64,000 bases of DNA from Prorocentrum cordatum (taxonomy: Eukaryota; Sar; Dinophyceae; Prorocentrales; Prorocentraceae). This document shows, piece after piece, positions 25,101 through 38,694 of this stretch; positions within the stretch are counted from its first letter, which is position 1, and the number at the start of each line of letters is the position of its first letter. Under the pieces are notes generated by a model. That model searched no databases. It saw only the letters and a program-made list of their open reading frames with translations, and was not told the origin of the DNA. The DNA lies in the NCBI GenBank assembly GCA_963575745.1, contig CAUYUJ010014548.1:87501-151500 (forward strand), read 5' to 3'. A program made the position numbers and the translations under genes.

Positions 25101-28100
25101 CAAGCCGTCCAACATCGAACATGGCTGAACACAACATAACACACATGAGCGACCGATGTACGGTGCCCCAGCAACCGACGTGCGCGCCGGGGTCTGGCGC
25201 CGGCTCAGCAACAGAGAGGCGCAACAACTTTCGACTGGCCGACGTAACGAACGTGTCAAATGTCACGACGTAACGCTGGCCCGACGTCCACAACATAACG
25301 TAACAGATTAGATCACAGCATAATCGAATCTGAAACATATGACATACAGTAGGTGAAGGCATCCGACTACAACGCCCAGCGAGTATCGGTGTCTTAGCGC
25401 GCCGAGGTCAGGCTGGCCACTATGGCAAACAGTGCCAGGCTCGGGAACAAACGCCGAACGCTTCGGGTGTGATAACTCGAAACAAAATACTCGTTTGATC
25501 CATACCTCGGGCTCCGAGGGGGTACTTTGGCACCGCTATTGCGGCGAGCAAGCAATCCATTCGGGCGTCGTGCGCTCTGGTGCAACAACCCCGCGCGACG
25601 GAACGACGGAACACAACCCCGCGCCCCGGAACGTGCGGGAACGAAAAAATCTACCGAACTAGAGCCCCTCTGAACGCAGGAGGCCACGATGAGGTGTTGC
25701 TCGTTTGCTGGCCGTGAGACCGAGATGTCAAGAATCGGACATCTACCTCGAACACTACTCCTCTCCAAGGCGGCAAGCTCGACAGCAACAAAGAATCCGG
25801 GAAATTCTTGGCGCGGTGTGCCTGGGCTTGCCATCGCTCGGACGTGCATCCCCTCTGCATTTTCCGGTTTCCTGCGTGCATGTTTTCGCAGGGTGAGCAA
25901 CAACTCTCATCGATGGTCCTGGCCGAGAAAAAATGCACATGTCCGAACGATGCCAATGGGATATGCTGGGAGCCCCGTCAATCAACGCGCGGCGCCCGCC
26001 TTTAAAGCCGGCCCGGTCGCGCCCCGTCGGGCGCTTGATCACGACGGCGCCTGCGCCAGGCAGCGACATGCTGCGGCCACCTACGGCAAGTGGCCTCAGA
26101 CCCCCGAGACGTTCATGCCGTAGTCCCACGTCCATTCGGGCGCCGACATCGGATGCGTCCCTGCTGCGACCTCGGCCTGCAACGTCTCGTTGCAGAGGTC
26201 CGGCGGGTCGCCGTCGTAGAAGCGGTAGCAGTCGAAATCGCACGGCGGCTCCTGGTCGTCGAGCTCGTCCTGGGGCGTGTCAGGGTGCTTCTTAGCGAAC
26301 ATGTGCCTGGCAGCTTTGAGCCTTTCGTCGCAGTGGTCCGTGCTAAACTTCTGGTCCCAGAATCCGCATGACTTGCCGACGTCTGGGGCTCTTTCGTACT
26401 CGCGCCCTCCCTGGCGAATGAATGCATCGTAGTCCTTAATGCCTGCCAATTCAGAAATGTCGATTTCCCCTGCGAGCTCGTAACTGTAGATGCAGTCTGG
26501 TTCGCCTGTAGGAACGATATCGCCCTCCCCGCAAAAAGATTCAGCAGGTAGGCTATACCATCGAGCTCCACGATAATGGTTCGGGTACCCCTGAGATGGC
26601 ATTGGGAACGGGAAGTGGTTCAGGTAGTTACAGCCCACGAAGAAACCATATTTCTTGTAGAACGGATCGCATGAGCCTTTGCCCTGTAAGTCTTGCCCTA
26701 CGCCAAAGCCATTACACATTCCAGCATCGTAAGAAAACCGCACGCCAAAATGCATCCCGATTGATAACAGCTTGTCCGGAGCTGTTACCCTGAACCGGGC
26801 TCGGACGATACGGGAAATACCAAATTTATTGGGCGTTTCAACGACTACCTCATTGTGCAGGTACCACATTACTCCAGCAAGATTACCGATATTCACATTT
26901 TTTAACTGGAACTTGTCATCTGACGACACGGCACGGTATCCGAGGAATGTATAAATTGGGACTCTCTCCACCGAGATATGCAGGTGACAACTTTTGAGGC
27001 CCATGTAACTACCAGATGTCTCACTGATGTTAAACGTACCGCATGTCGAAGTCTTCTTCGAAGTAGCCACAACTCTTCTATTCGCTATTTCAACATATTT
27101 GCCGGACGACGTCTTTAATGCGATGAGAAGTGGGTCCCCCGAAACGTGTTCAATGGTAAACCGTTCTGACCTCTCGATGTTTGTGCAATTCGCAGTGATG
27201 GTGCCATCCGGGTCAACCGACAAATAGGTACCGTACCAAGAAGCCAAAGCTACTTCACCCTTGCCACGTGCGAGCGTTCTGAACAACGCCTTTGAAGAAA
27301 ATACCTCACTGGAAGCAACCGCGTACCTGTGATCTCTCTGCATTAGCTGCTCCGCATCCAAATACGTACCATCCCACATGCGCAAAGCGACAGTACCATC
27401 TGGATTTAGGCAAGTATCAAAGATCTCCCTCGCGCCTACCTTCAGGTAGCTCGCATCAAGCATACCATCTCCCAAAGCGCTGACGAAGTAACCGCTGGAG
27501 GTTCTCAGAGACACCTGGCATTCCCCCTGATGAAAAGCCGTGAAGTGGCCGTCCACGACCGAGTCCTCGGAGCTGTTTTTCTTGCCCATGATGTCTTTCT
27601 GCAGGAGGATGTTCCTGGTCTCCCTGTGGGCTACCAGGTAGAGGCCGCGCGAAGTCTTCAGCGACACGCTCCCATCGTCAACGTGCTCGACCTTGAACGA
27701 CTTCGACGACTGGCCCGGGGTGCTCGCCATGTGGAGCTGGCGCGGCTTGTCGAGGTGCTGCAGCTGGCAGCGCTCTGGCATCCCGCTCGGGAACTTTGCC
27801 CAGGCGCTGCCAGTCTCGCCTGGCGCCCTCTCCGGAGAAGCTCCGTGCGGCCTGCGGGGGGGACCCACAGCATCTGCATGCCGCTGTAACACATATAACT
27901 GCAGCCACACCACGACGAGCAAGACGAGCACGACGAGCAACGCTCCGATCAACGCAGCGACGCCTTTGTTGCGCTTCACGGTCTCGTGCAGCTTCGCGGA
28001 GGTTTTCTTCACGGTCTCGTGCAGCCTCGTAAAGCCTTCATTCCTCACACCGCTCGCGTTGCCCACGTCGTTCAATGGCACAGCGCGGTCATCAGGACCT

Positions 28101-28968
28101 CCGGGCACCGACGCCCAATCATCGGGTATGACAGGCATCGAACGGACAAAATGTCTTGAGCCCGCAGGGGGGAGGCTCAGGACGATCCCCACTTGATCGG
28201 TGAAACGCTTGAGCCAACATGGCTACGGATGGAACTTGTGGGGAAGGAATTGGGGGGGGGACTTTGGGGGGAGAACTTGGAGGGGAACTAGGGAGGGACT
28301 CGGGAGAGGGAACTTGGGGGGGATCTCGGAAAAGTGGGAAATTGGGGGGGAACTTGGAATGGGGGAATTGGAACGTGGGGGGGAACTTGGGAGGGGAGGG
28401 CCGGGGGGGAACTTAGGTGGGGAATTCGGAGGGGGGACTTGAAGGATAATTTGTGGTGGGGGGGACTCGGGGGGGATCTTGGGGGTAACTCGGGAGGAGA
28501 ACTCAGGGGGGCAACCTCGGTGGGCATTTTGGGGGGGGAACTTTTGGGGAGGAGCTTGTGGGGGGGACCTTGGGGGGAACTTGGAGGGGGGGGACTTGGC
28601 TCGGCGGGAACCCTCGGGATCTCTCGGGGGGATCCCTGGGGAGCCGTTCCCCCCCCCGCTTCGAATCCGCTGGAGCCCTCGGGAGTCCTCGGTGGGAGCC
28701 CTTAGGAGCTCTCGGGGGGGAGCCCTCGGAAGCCCTCGAGGGGGGAAGCCTCCCCCAAGTTGCCCTTCAACTCGCCCCCGCAGGGGAGGAAATCCTCCCT
28801 CAAATTCCCCCCGCTTCGAGCCCGCAGGAGCCCTCGATTGGAAGCCCTTCGGCGCCGAGATGCCGAATGGTGGGGCGGGGACGGGCAACCTCGCCGCACC
28901 TCGAACGCTCTCTTGAAGAGTCGGCTGCGCCGAAGACGGTGATGGCGACGGCGACGGCGACGTTGACG

Positions 28969-29002
<34 letters not shown>

Positions 29003-32000
29003 CGCCCCATGTTGGCCACGACTGTCGCTTCAATATCAACCCTTGTGACGCGAACACATTGGACGGCATCTTGTCTTGAGATCTGGGAGATGAAGGAGGG
29101 GCTCCAGGCGTGGCGGAGCCGTGCAGAAGCGATCCTCCCCCCTCCCAGTCCTTCATCTCCATGTACCTGTACATGGAGGCGCTCTGGGGCACGTCGATCG
29201 TCTGCATGGATATATAGTGGAGGCAGAAGATCTTGGACCCCTTGAAGCCGACGACGAAGCCCTCCCGGCCCGCACGGCCCTCCCGCCCTTCCCCCGCGTG
29301 TGCGCGCGCGGAAGCGAGCGAGCGCAGGGGAGAGGGAGCACCACCGGGGGGGGGATGATGGAAGAGGAGGAGGTGGAGGGGGAGGCGGGGCAGAGGAGAG
29401 GAGGAGATGGAGGAGGAGGGAGGGACGGAGGGATGGAGGGAGGGGTGTGGGGAGATCGGATCGGGGAGGAACGGGGAGGGACGGAATGAGGTCTGGGGGA
29501 AGCAGAAGGAGAAAGGAGATGAAGATGATGATGCTGATTATGCTGCTGATCATTCTGCTGGTGATGATGCTGCTGCTGATGAGGACGGTGGTGAAAATGA
29601 TGAGGTATGTGTTGATGACGAGGTATGTTGATACTGATAGATGAGGGTGGTTGCGTAATGATGGTGAGGGTGATGGGAAGGAGGACGAAAAGGAGGGTGG
29701 AGAAGGCGGGTGGAGGAGCATGGTGGATTGATGATGACGAAGGATGAAGGATAATGGAAGAGGAGAAGGAGGAGGAACTACAATGGTGGTGGTTGGTTTG
29801 AACGAGGGAGAAAGCATGGCGGTGGTACTGGTGCAATGCGTACTTGTTTCCTTTTCAATAGAGCTGATGTTCGCTCAGGAGCTTGAGCCTAACCGCGGCA
29901 GCTCATCCGATTCGAGACGCGATTGTAGGGCGATCGAACAACTTTGGCAGAGACAAGGGGACGAATGAAAGGGGAAACCATAATTAAGTGCCCAACCACC
30001 GCACAATCCCAACACGTCCAGGATCGGCCGACGCCCTCTGGTCACACGCTGGGTGTCGCGGACGGCGGGCTCAGAGAGCACGCCCGTGCTCTCAGAGATG
30101 GCGCTGGGCAGCTCCTCGCAGAATTCGTGCGAGCAGCCCGGGGCCACTGCCGTGAGGTGTGGGCACCGAGCCGCATACGAAAGGGTCTGAGAGCCTAGCG
30201 CGAGCGACGTCCGAGCATGCTGGTGGCCTGGGGGGCTGTGGAGGACAACGCGGCAGGATGACAGCCGATAGCCTCCTCCGACGGGCAGCCACGGAAGGGG
30301 AGCAGCACGGAGCAGACCTTGATGGGCCTGGTGCCGCCTCTTGCCTGCCTGGCCGAGCTCAGTCCATGTCCGAACTTTCCTCGACAGGCTCAGGCGGGAG
30401 ACATGTGTGTGTGTGTGTGTCTCTCTCTCTCTGACGGCGTGCCCTACCGCTCAGGCTCTGCTGTGGGCGTCGAGGGCTGGTCATCTCCCTGAGCGGTGTC
30501 GCGGGGTGTGCGCTCTGCTGTGGCCTGGCGGTCGCGGCGCCGTTTCGCTTTGCCTTCTCTTCTCGGCGAGGGGTTTGAGGCCGCGGCGGTGGGAGAGGCC
30601 GCGTCCTCCTCGGGCGCGGGCTCGGGCGAACCCTGCGCCCCGGAAGGAAGCGCTCTGCCCTGATTGCCCTTGCTGACGCCCGTGCCGCCACTGGTCGTCT
30701 CGAAGGCGGACTGGCCCTGGCAGCCGATCGGGGCGAGTCTCCCCTCAAGCCCTGGCGGAACTGGGGGGGCTGCGGTGGCCACTCGCGGAGTAGCCGCGGC
30801 AGCGGCGGTCCCCCGAAACCTTTGCGGCCGCGCGACGCCGACCGCGACCGAGGGCTGCCGTCGCCGCGGGCGGCCTGCTGCGCGTGAGTCGCGCAAGCGC
30901 TGTCTGCCGGGGACGGCCCCGCCGCCGCGAAGTCCGCCACGTGCGGCTGGAGCAGATGGGGTCATGCGTCGGCGAAGGCGGGTATGGAGGAGGAGAGCGG
31001 GCACCAGCTCGCGCCACATCGCCGACGCATCAGCGCCGCGGCACGATCCTCCGAACCCATCTGCTCCGCAATGTGGGATGCTTGGACAGGGGCACCATGG
31101 ATCCTCGATCCCCCTCGAAGGAAGAAGAGGAAGAGGGAATGGGAATGGGAATGGGAAGGGGAAGGGGTCATGGGCGGCAAGTCCACCTGCCGCCGCGGCG
31201 GCAAAGAGGGCCGAATCGCTCTCCAGCGGCCAAAGCCCTTCGGCCTTGGCATCCCGCTTAGCCAGCCTGCGCTCCCGAGCCCACTTGACCGCCGAATCGG
31301 GCGAAACAAAACCTTGCAGGCGTTGGGCCAGGTCCAGGACGGGGACGTCCGCCCCGTATCGGTGGAAGCTGGCAGGGTCCCTGGACCCAACAGTGGGCCG
31401 AGCCCCATGGGGGCCCGCGCGCGAGCTCTGGCGAAGGCCCAGCCACAGACAAGGGCCCAACACCGCCGCCCCCAGACAACGCAGCACTGTGCCCCATCAG
31501 CTTCCCCTGCAGCCAAGCTACTTACACTCTCGTCCTCGAGGCCTCTAAACAACGACAGCCTAGGAGGGCGAGGAGCCGAGGGATGAAGGGACCTGCGGAG
31601 GCGGGAACTCTAGGTCTTAAGCCCTTGGCGCTCGGTCCCCAGGCAGGCTCCCGCAAGGCCTTTGCTGGAAGGGCCGTTGGTCAACCGGCGCCCCACAGGC
31701 TTTCCAAGAATACAAGCGCTGTCCCTCGGACCCGATCGACATCGCACTTGACCACTGAGTGCCCTTGACACGGCCACGGCCACCCATGAACAACCCCAAG
31801 CTCAACCCCCGCCACATCAGTGGGCACGGGCTCGGGCGCTGGCGGGAGAGAGGCTGGGGCTGCCTGCTTACAACCGAAACCATCTCGGGCTTGGAGTGAT
31901 GCCTCCAGGCTTGTTGCTTCAGGGCCGGCCGTGTCATGTTCAAGGTCCAGGACAATGCCTGGAGTGCCTTCGACACGTTCAGTATCCCAGGCTTCCTTAT

Positions 32001-35000
32001 CTCCAATCCAGGCACGTATGAGACTTATCCTATGCAGAATCGCGCTGGCCATTTTCTCACACGATTCAACCAACAAAACACTCCCTGGCGGTGTTATCCA
32101 GAGCAGGGCCCTTTTTCCTAGCCCAGCGGCCCGCAAGACTACTGTGACACCTGCGCCAAGTGCAGAGCACGAAGCATGTGGCTTTCCACTTTTTGGGGCA
32201 ACCGCGCTATCACCAGAACTGCTTGCCTGGGTTCACCGGGCCGAAGGCGTTGGAGGCAGCGCGCGCACGATATGGTGCCTGCGGGCGTGGCCCAGGGAAG
32301 TAACAATGAGCGGGCCGGGAGCGGCAGGCTCCCCCCAAAAATCTGGCGAGCGCGTGGAGCGCGTGGCCCTCGGCATCTCCGGGGGGCCGTGAGAGCGACC
32401 GGGTGAGAGGCGCAGCGCCGTGCATCCCGCATCTGCGCGATCCGTCATACTTGACGACAATGACTGCCCAGTACTGCGCGGCGCAGGCCCCCGCGCTGCC
32501 GCCGTCCAGGCATGCTCCCCACCAAGCGGACGTGATCCGCCTCTGGGATACCTTCCTAGTGGAATGCATGCACAGGTGAGGGTAGCAACCCACGCGTTAT
32601 TCGCTTGGCACTCGGCTCTCCCTCGCACGCATTGGCTCCTGCAGCCCTGAGAAGATCAGGCGGGCAGAACTCGCGGCGAAGGAACTCCGTGCTGGGGCAG
32701 TCACATCATCGGTGTCAGAGAGTGCCTCTGGCACCGCATCGGGTGCAACAGGAGTGGGTTGCTTTGCCTTTGGCGCGCAAGCGGCTTTGCATCCAGTGAG
32801 CCCCGCAATTCACATGACGAGTCGCATTATTGTACCTCTTGGTCCACAACTCTGAGGTCACAGCCAGCTCAGCCAGCGCGGGCCCCCAATGGACTTCGGG
32901 AACCCGCGGGCCCCCCATGCCTCTTTAGAGCAGTGGCGTCGGAAACAGCGCGCGCGCGCGGAGGCGCGGACTGCCTGGCGCGTTGCCTCAAGCGGAAACG
33001 GCAACAAGTCGATCTCGCGCTGGCGATGATCAAGAAACAGACTGCGCCTGGCGAGCTAGCATCCAGCGCGCGCCAGGCTCAGGACTGCAGCCTGGGCAGA
33101 CTCAATACACTGTGTCCAGGGCCTCGCTGCGTCGAGCAACTTCAGCGCCGGTGGCGATCTCGTTTGACTGCAGAGGGGCCATCGCGCACCCCGACGCCCG
33201 GGGACTTGGTGACTTCCACCGCGCGCGCCGCGAAGGGGCCCCTGCGCGTCGCGCGCGGCATGGCGTGGACCGCGAAGCCGTGCCAGGGGCCAGCCTTCCC
33301 TCCGAGCGGATGGCATGCACTCTGGGGCAGCTCAGCCTGCCGCTCGCCATTCCCATGACTGCAGAGACCCATGCAGCCGCGGCACGCGGCCTGGCCACTG
33401 CAGACTGAAGCGGCTCGATCTTGGCCGCCGCCCTGCTGGCCTTCGCCAGCCTCTTGTTCTGATTTGGCACCCACCTCCTGCATCTCGCCGACAGAGCACG
33501 ACCGCGAGGGGAGGGGAGAGGGGGGAACCCCACCGAGGCGCGCCTTCTGACCAAGTCCGCACGCGCGCCCGAGTTTGGAAACAGTCTGCCCACCTGCCCC
33601 ACTCCTCCTGGGGGCCGCCCGCGGGCCTCGGGGCCCTGCCGATCCGGGACGAAGACACGCGCCCCTATGGAGCCCCGAAGTGGTGCGGTGACAGACCGTG
33701 CGGTGACCTCGAGATCCCCCAAGACCTCACCACCCGGTCCGTCACCGCACGGTCTCGGGACCCTGGAGGCCCCCGTCGCCCGAGGCGTCCTCGGAGAGGG
33801 CCTCGAGTCCCAAAACCGTGCGGTGACCCCGAATCCCCACCGACTCACCACACGGGGCGGCGGGGGCCCCGAGCCCCCCGGGGGAAGGGTCGAGAGAGAG
33901 CTCCGGGGCCGCGGATGGACAAACATCAATCCATCGGGTGTCTGGGGCTTCTGGCAACGCCAGGGGAGTCTTCGCAGAGGCCCCCCTGCCGTCCAGCCGG
34001 AGGCTCTCCTGGCCCCTCCTCCTCCTCCTCGTCCTCCTCCTCCTCCTCCTCGTCGTCGTCCTCCTCCTCCTCCTCCTTCTCGCCCTCCTCCTCCCCCTCC
34101 TCCTCCTCCTCCTCCTCCTCCTCCTCCTCCCCCTCCTCCCTCCACCTCCCTCCTCCTCCTCCTCCTCCTCCTCCTCCTCCTCCTCCTCCTCCCTCCTCCT
34201 CCTCCTCCTCCATCCTCCTCCTCCTCCTCCTCCTCCTCCTCCTCTCCTCTCCTCCTCCTCCTCCTCCTCCTCCTCCTCCTCCTCCTCCTCCTCTCCTCCT
34301 CCTCCTCTCCTCCTCCTCCTCCTCCCCCCTCGTCGCCCCGCTGTCGAGAAGCACCCCGCCCTCCCTGGGAGGGATCGGCTGCACCCAGGGGGTGGGGGCG
34401 GGGCCTCTCACGAGGCGAGGGGGAGGCCTTCGGAGAGGCCACTGGCGCCCTTGGAGGGCTGCCCCCCCCCCCCCCCCCCTCGCCTGAGGGGGGACGTCAG
34501 GGATGGCCGTCTCGGGGGGAGGAGGAGGAGGAGGAGGAGGAGGAGGAGGAGGAGGAGGAGGAGGAGGAGGAAGGAGGAGGAGGAGGAGGAGGAGGAGGAG
34601 GAGGAGGAGGAGGAGGAGGAGAGGAGGAGGAAGGAGGAGGAGGAGGAGGGGGAGGGGAGGAGGAGGGCAGGAGGAGGAGGAGGAGGAGGGGAGGAGGGGG
34701 AGGAGGAGGAGGAGGAGGAGGAGGAGGAGGAGGAGGAGGAGGAAGTGTTGCTTTTTAGCACAGGGGGGAACCATCGAGCTGGCATCGGCCATGCATCGCC
34801 GACGCAACGGGGACCGGCCCCCGAAGTGGCGCATCCGCACGCTCCTGGGCGGGGGGTGAACCATCGAGCCCCTTTCGGAGAGGAGCGGGCGAGCGGAGGC
34901 CCGTGCACACCCCCGTGAGCCGATCCCGCCTAACGCTGCCCCTGATCTTGAGCAGGGACTGGCCGTCCCGGCATTCCTATAGTCCCACCACGACATGTTC

Positions 35001-37756
35001 TTAGAACCCAGCAGTGCTCTAATGACAAGAACGATGTTCTTAGAACATAATCCCGATGTGTCAAAACAAGACAGCCCCAGCCAGAAATGTTCTAAGAACA
35101 TTTCGTGAGAACCACAAAAGGTGCCCCCCCCTCCCTCGCCCTTTGCGCGCCGCCCACTGCCCACGCCACCGCCTCCGCCCCTCCTGCAGCTTCTGCATGT
35201 GGGGCGGGAACAGGCCCGTCTTGATGCACAGCATGTTGCTGCCGCTGTAGGCGAGCATGTCCTCCATCTCGGTGTTCCAGGCGACGCTGTTGGCGTTCGG
35301 CTCCTGCGGCGGGCGTCTCCACGACTCGCGACTGCTCGTAGGAAAGAGAGGCAGGGAGGGAAGCAGAGAAAGAGAAAGAGAGAGAGAGAGAGACATGCAC
35401 ATTACATAATTATAGATAGAGTAAGAGAGAAAAACAGAGAGATAACCAACAAGAGAGAGAGAGGAGAGAGAAGAGAGAACGAGAGAGAGATAGAGACACC
35501 TTTCGCGCCCTCGCCCCCCCAATCCCGGCAGCCCTCTCGGCGAATGTGGTGTGGCGTGTTCGGTGTTGGGAGCACCCTCTTCCGCTCTGGGCAGGCCTTG
35601 ATGGCTCCTCCTCAGCAAACCCCCCCCCACACTCGACCGGCCGCCGACCGGGAACCATGATAGTGATCCCCACCACCATCACTGACAAACATTACACTGT
35701 GACGCTCAAGGTGCACGTGGCGGCAACGTCTGGATCGTGATCGGGACCACCGCGAGCACTTTGCGCTGGCACTTGTCAGGGTTGGCTGGGGTCGGCAAAC
35801 TTGTCTGCTGCACTCTTCCCCACTGCAGTCGGACCTCGGCCAGAAGAGCATCCCTCAAGAACATCCGACCCCCCATGTCGGCCTAAGCAAGCAAATATCC
35901 AAGGGTACCCCCCATCTGGCTGCACAAGAGCATCAAACAAGCACGAAGAACATTAGGGCACCCTCCCCGAGCCGACCTTGATCTTGTAACTCGGTCCGAA
36001 TGTATCCCTGTCAAGAGCCGATGCAGATTCACAAAGGGTGCACGCCATACGCCGTGCGGACCAACCCGACCCCGCTTTGCATCCGTCGTTTCCAGGGCAG
36101 TCGAGACGCTGTCAGAAGGAACCCTGAAGGAACGAGGCCCCCTTTTTCTCCAGAAGGTACGCGTCGATCTCCCATAGAGAGCCTCAGGGACATCTAAGAA
36201 AATCTGAAAATCGATCAAGGGACGCTGCGCCCCTCTCCACAGAAACAGGGCTCCTTCTTCAGCGGCCCGATTGCATTTGACTGCTGCAGGCTGCTCCACT
36301 AGCCATGCCAAACGCAGCTGCGAACTCGTTGAATTTGCAAAAACACCATAAACCATGCTGACCACCTACAATCAAAAACCCTAATAAGGACGCGCGGTAA
36401 GGACGCAAGTCCCTTGGAAGCCGAAGTTGGGATGTTTGGGGCGGCGGACGACGAAAACCTCAAGGACGCCTGGGCCCTGAAGTTGACTGCACGTGGATCC
36501 CCGCTCATCGGGGCGCGCCCAGAGTTGCAAGGTCCCCCCAAAAAGGTCTCCTCCCCCTTTCTCCTCCTCGCTCTCTGTCCCCTCTGCCCTTAAGTCGGGC
36601 CTGTCCTCCTACAGGGGGATTTTGGACGAAAAATAAAAATTTGTCAAGAAATGCCCCAACAGGGTTAAAACCTAATCAACAAATCATCCCCAGACTATTC
36701 TTTTCCTGTTTTTGGATTTTCCTTCTGTAGAGGGACAGGCCCGACTTAATCCTACTCGTCCGTCCTTCTCCTCCTCTTCCTCCCCCCCTGCCGGCGCCCC
36801 GCTCGAAGACCTCCCTCTGGCATCCCACATCCCCTTCCCGCACAAGGTTCACCGAGAACGCTGCCGGCCGATCGAGCACAAGGCCAGAGCAAGGGGCGCC
36901 AGTGCGCGTGCAGCCGGTGCAGAGGAGGAGGGGGAAGCAGGAGGGGGTCGGAGGAGGAGCAGGCTCGGAGCAGGGGAGAGGCATGAGAGGGGAAGGAAGA
37001 CGAGGCGCAGGTGGATTTCTCACCAGCGATCCCGTCTGTATAACTCTGTGCCCTCGGCACGAGGACATGGTCCAAGCGGCACCAGAAACAAGATGGCGAG
37101 TCACTGGCAACCCGTGCTCGCAATGAGAACCAACAAGACCGATGCTGCCTCTGGCAAGACCGGGAGGAGGGCGACGACGAGGAGGACGGCGAGATCAAGG
37201 ACGAGGAGGGCGAGGAGGCGAGGAGGACGGCGAGATCAAGGACGAGGAGGGCAAGGAGGCGAGGAGGACGACGAGGACGAGGACGAGGCGGAACAGGAGG
37301 CCGAATGGGGCAATGACGACGAGGAGGCTGAGCAGTGGCCCGCGCCGCGACCCTGGCCGCCCGCGATGCGCTTCCTGGTAGAGGAGCGACTGCGTGTCCA
37401 GGTCGTAAACGAGAAGGTTCGCGGTCTCGTCCACGACGGCGAGCTTCTTGCGCCTGGTCGGGCGGATCGCGGATCCAAGCTTGCTGGATGTTGTCATTAC
37501 CATCGTCATTGCTCGTATTGGGCACGTATCGGGAAGCCCAGAGGCCGCCAGAGGCCTCTAGGGACCTCTGGGGGGGCCTGCAAGAAAATCTGGGGACCTC
37601 TGGGCTTCGCGAGGCCTTGGAAGGCCGCCCGGGGGTCTCGCCTTGGAAGGGTCGCGCGGGATGAGAGGGAGCAATCAGAGAGAGAGAGAGAGAGAGAGAA
37701 AAGAAGAAGGAGGAAGGGAGAAAGAAAGGGAACGATATATATATATATATATATAT

Positions 37757-37802
<46 letters not shown>

Positions 37803-38610
37803 CGCGATAGACACACACACACACACGCCGATATACGTGTATACAAATAAACAATCGGCAGAAGGGGGATATCTAGACTTACATGTGAATACATCTATAC
37901 ATATGGACATATCTAGGTCCATCCTTACATATTTGTAAGACATCAGCATAGAGAGAGCGAGATAGAGAGAGAGAGAGAGAGAGAGCGAGGGGAATCTAAA
38001 TCATGAAAACGAGGAACGCGGAGCCAGGAGAGAGCCAAAGGCTGAAGAGACCCTCCAAGATGGAATTTGGAACCCTGTTTCGTGCTCTCCTCCGTTCTGG
38101 ATGTCTTTTCCCAATGTGTGGGGGTTTTCGGGAGCTTTGAGGCCTTCGGGACGCGGGAAGAAGGGGGGACGATGTGGGGAATGCGCTGAGCGGAAGGGGG
38201 AGGATGTTGTTGATGATGACGATGATCAGGATGGGATGGGAGATAATAAGGTCGATGAGGGGAAAACCATCCGCCGCCGCGCTTGCAGCGGCTGGTGTGT
38301 GTCGAGCCCTTGGTTGCTTGCTAGTTTCGCTTCTTCTGGTTCAGGATTCAGAACAAGCTGACGCATCCAGCCACAGGGTGCATACCTGCTTCGCCAGGTT
38401 CCCGTTTTTTTTCTGCATTTCCCAAACAAAAGCGGTGCCAAAATCAGTGGTTCGGGCAGGACGTTCCATGGCAACTAACCCCCAGGCGCTCCCCTGGAAG
38501 AACACCTATATCTTCGGAGGTCCACGCGGAATTCTTGGATCGGCGCTGGGGGAGGGCGGGGGAGAGGGAGGGGGACGCGAAAGCGGAGGAGAAGTAGGAG
38601 AGGGAGGAGG

Positions 38611-38694
<84 letters not shown>

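Noticed and set aside
28138-28192. Upstream GTG (28192) as start of the fascin-like protein
   Set aside because: It adds 18 residues without signal character; the first ATG at 28138 is the ordinary start downstream of a spliced leader.
33102-34918. Open frames of 326-446 codons around 34 kb
   Set aside because: Translated CTC/GAG microsatellites. The flanks have no recognisable domain.
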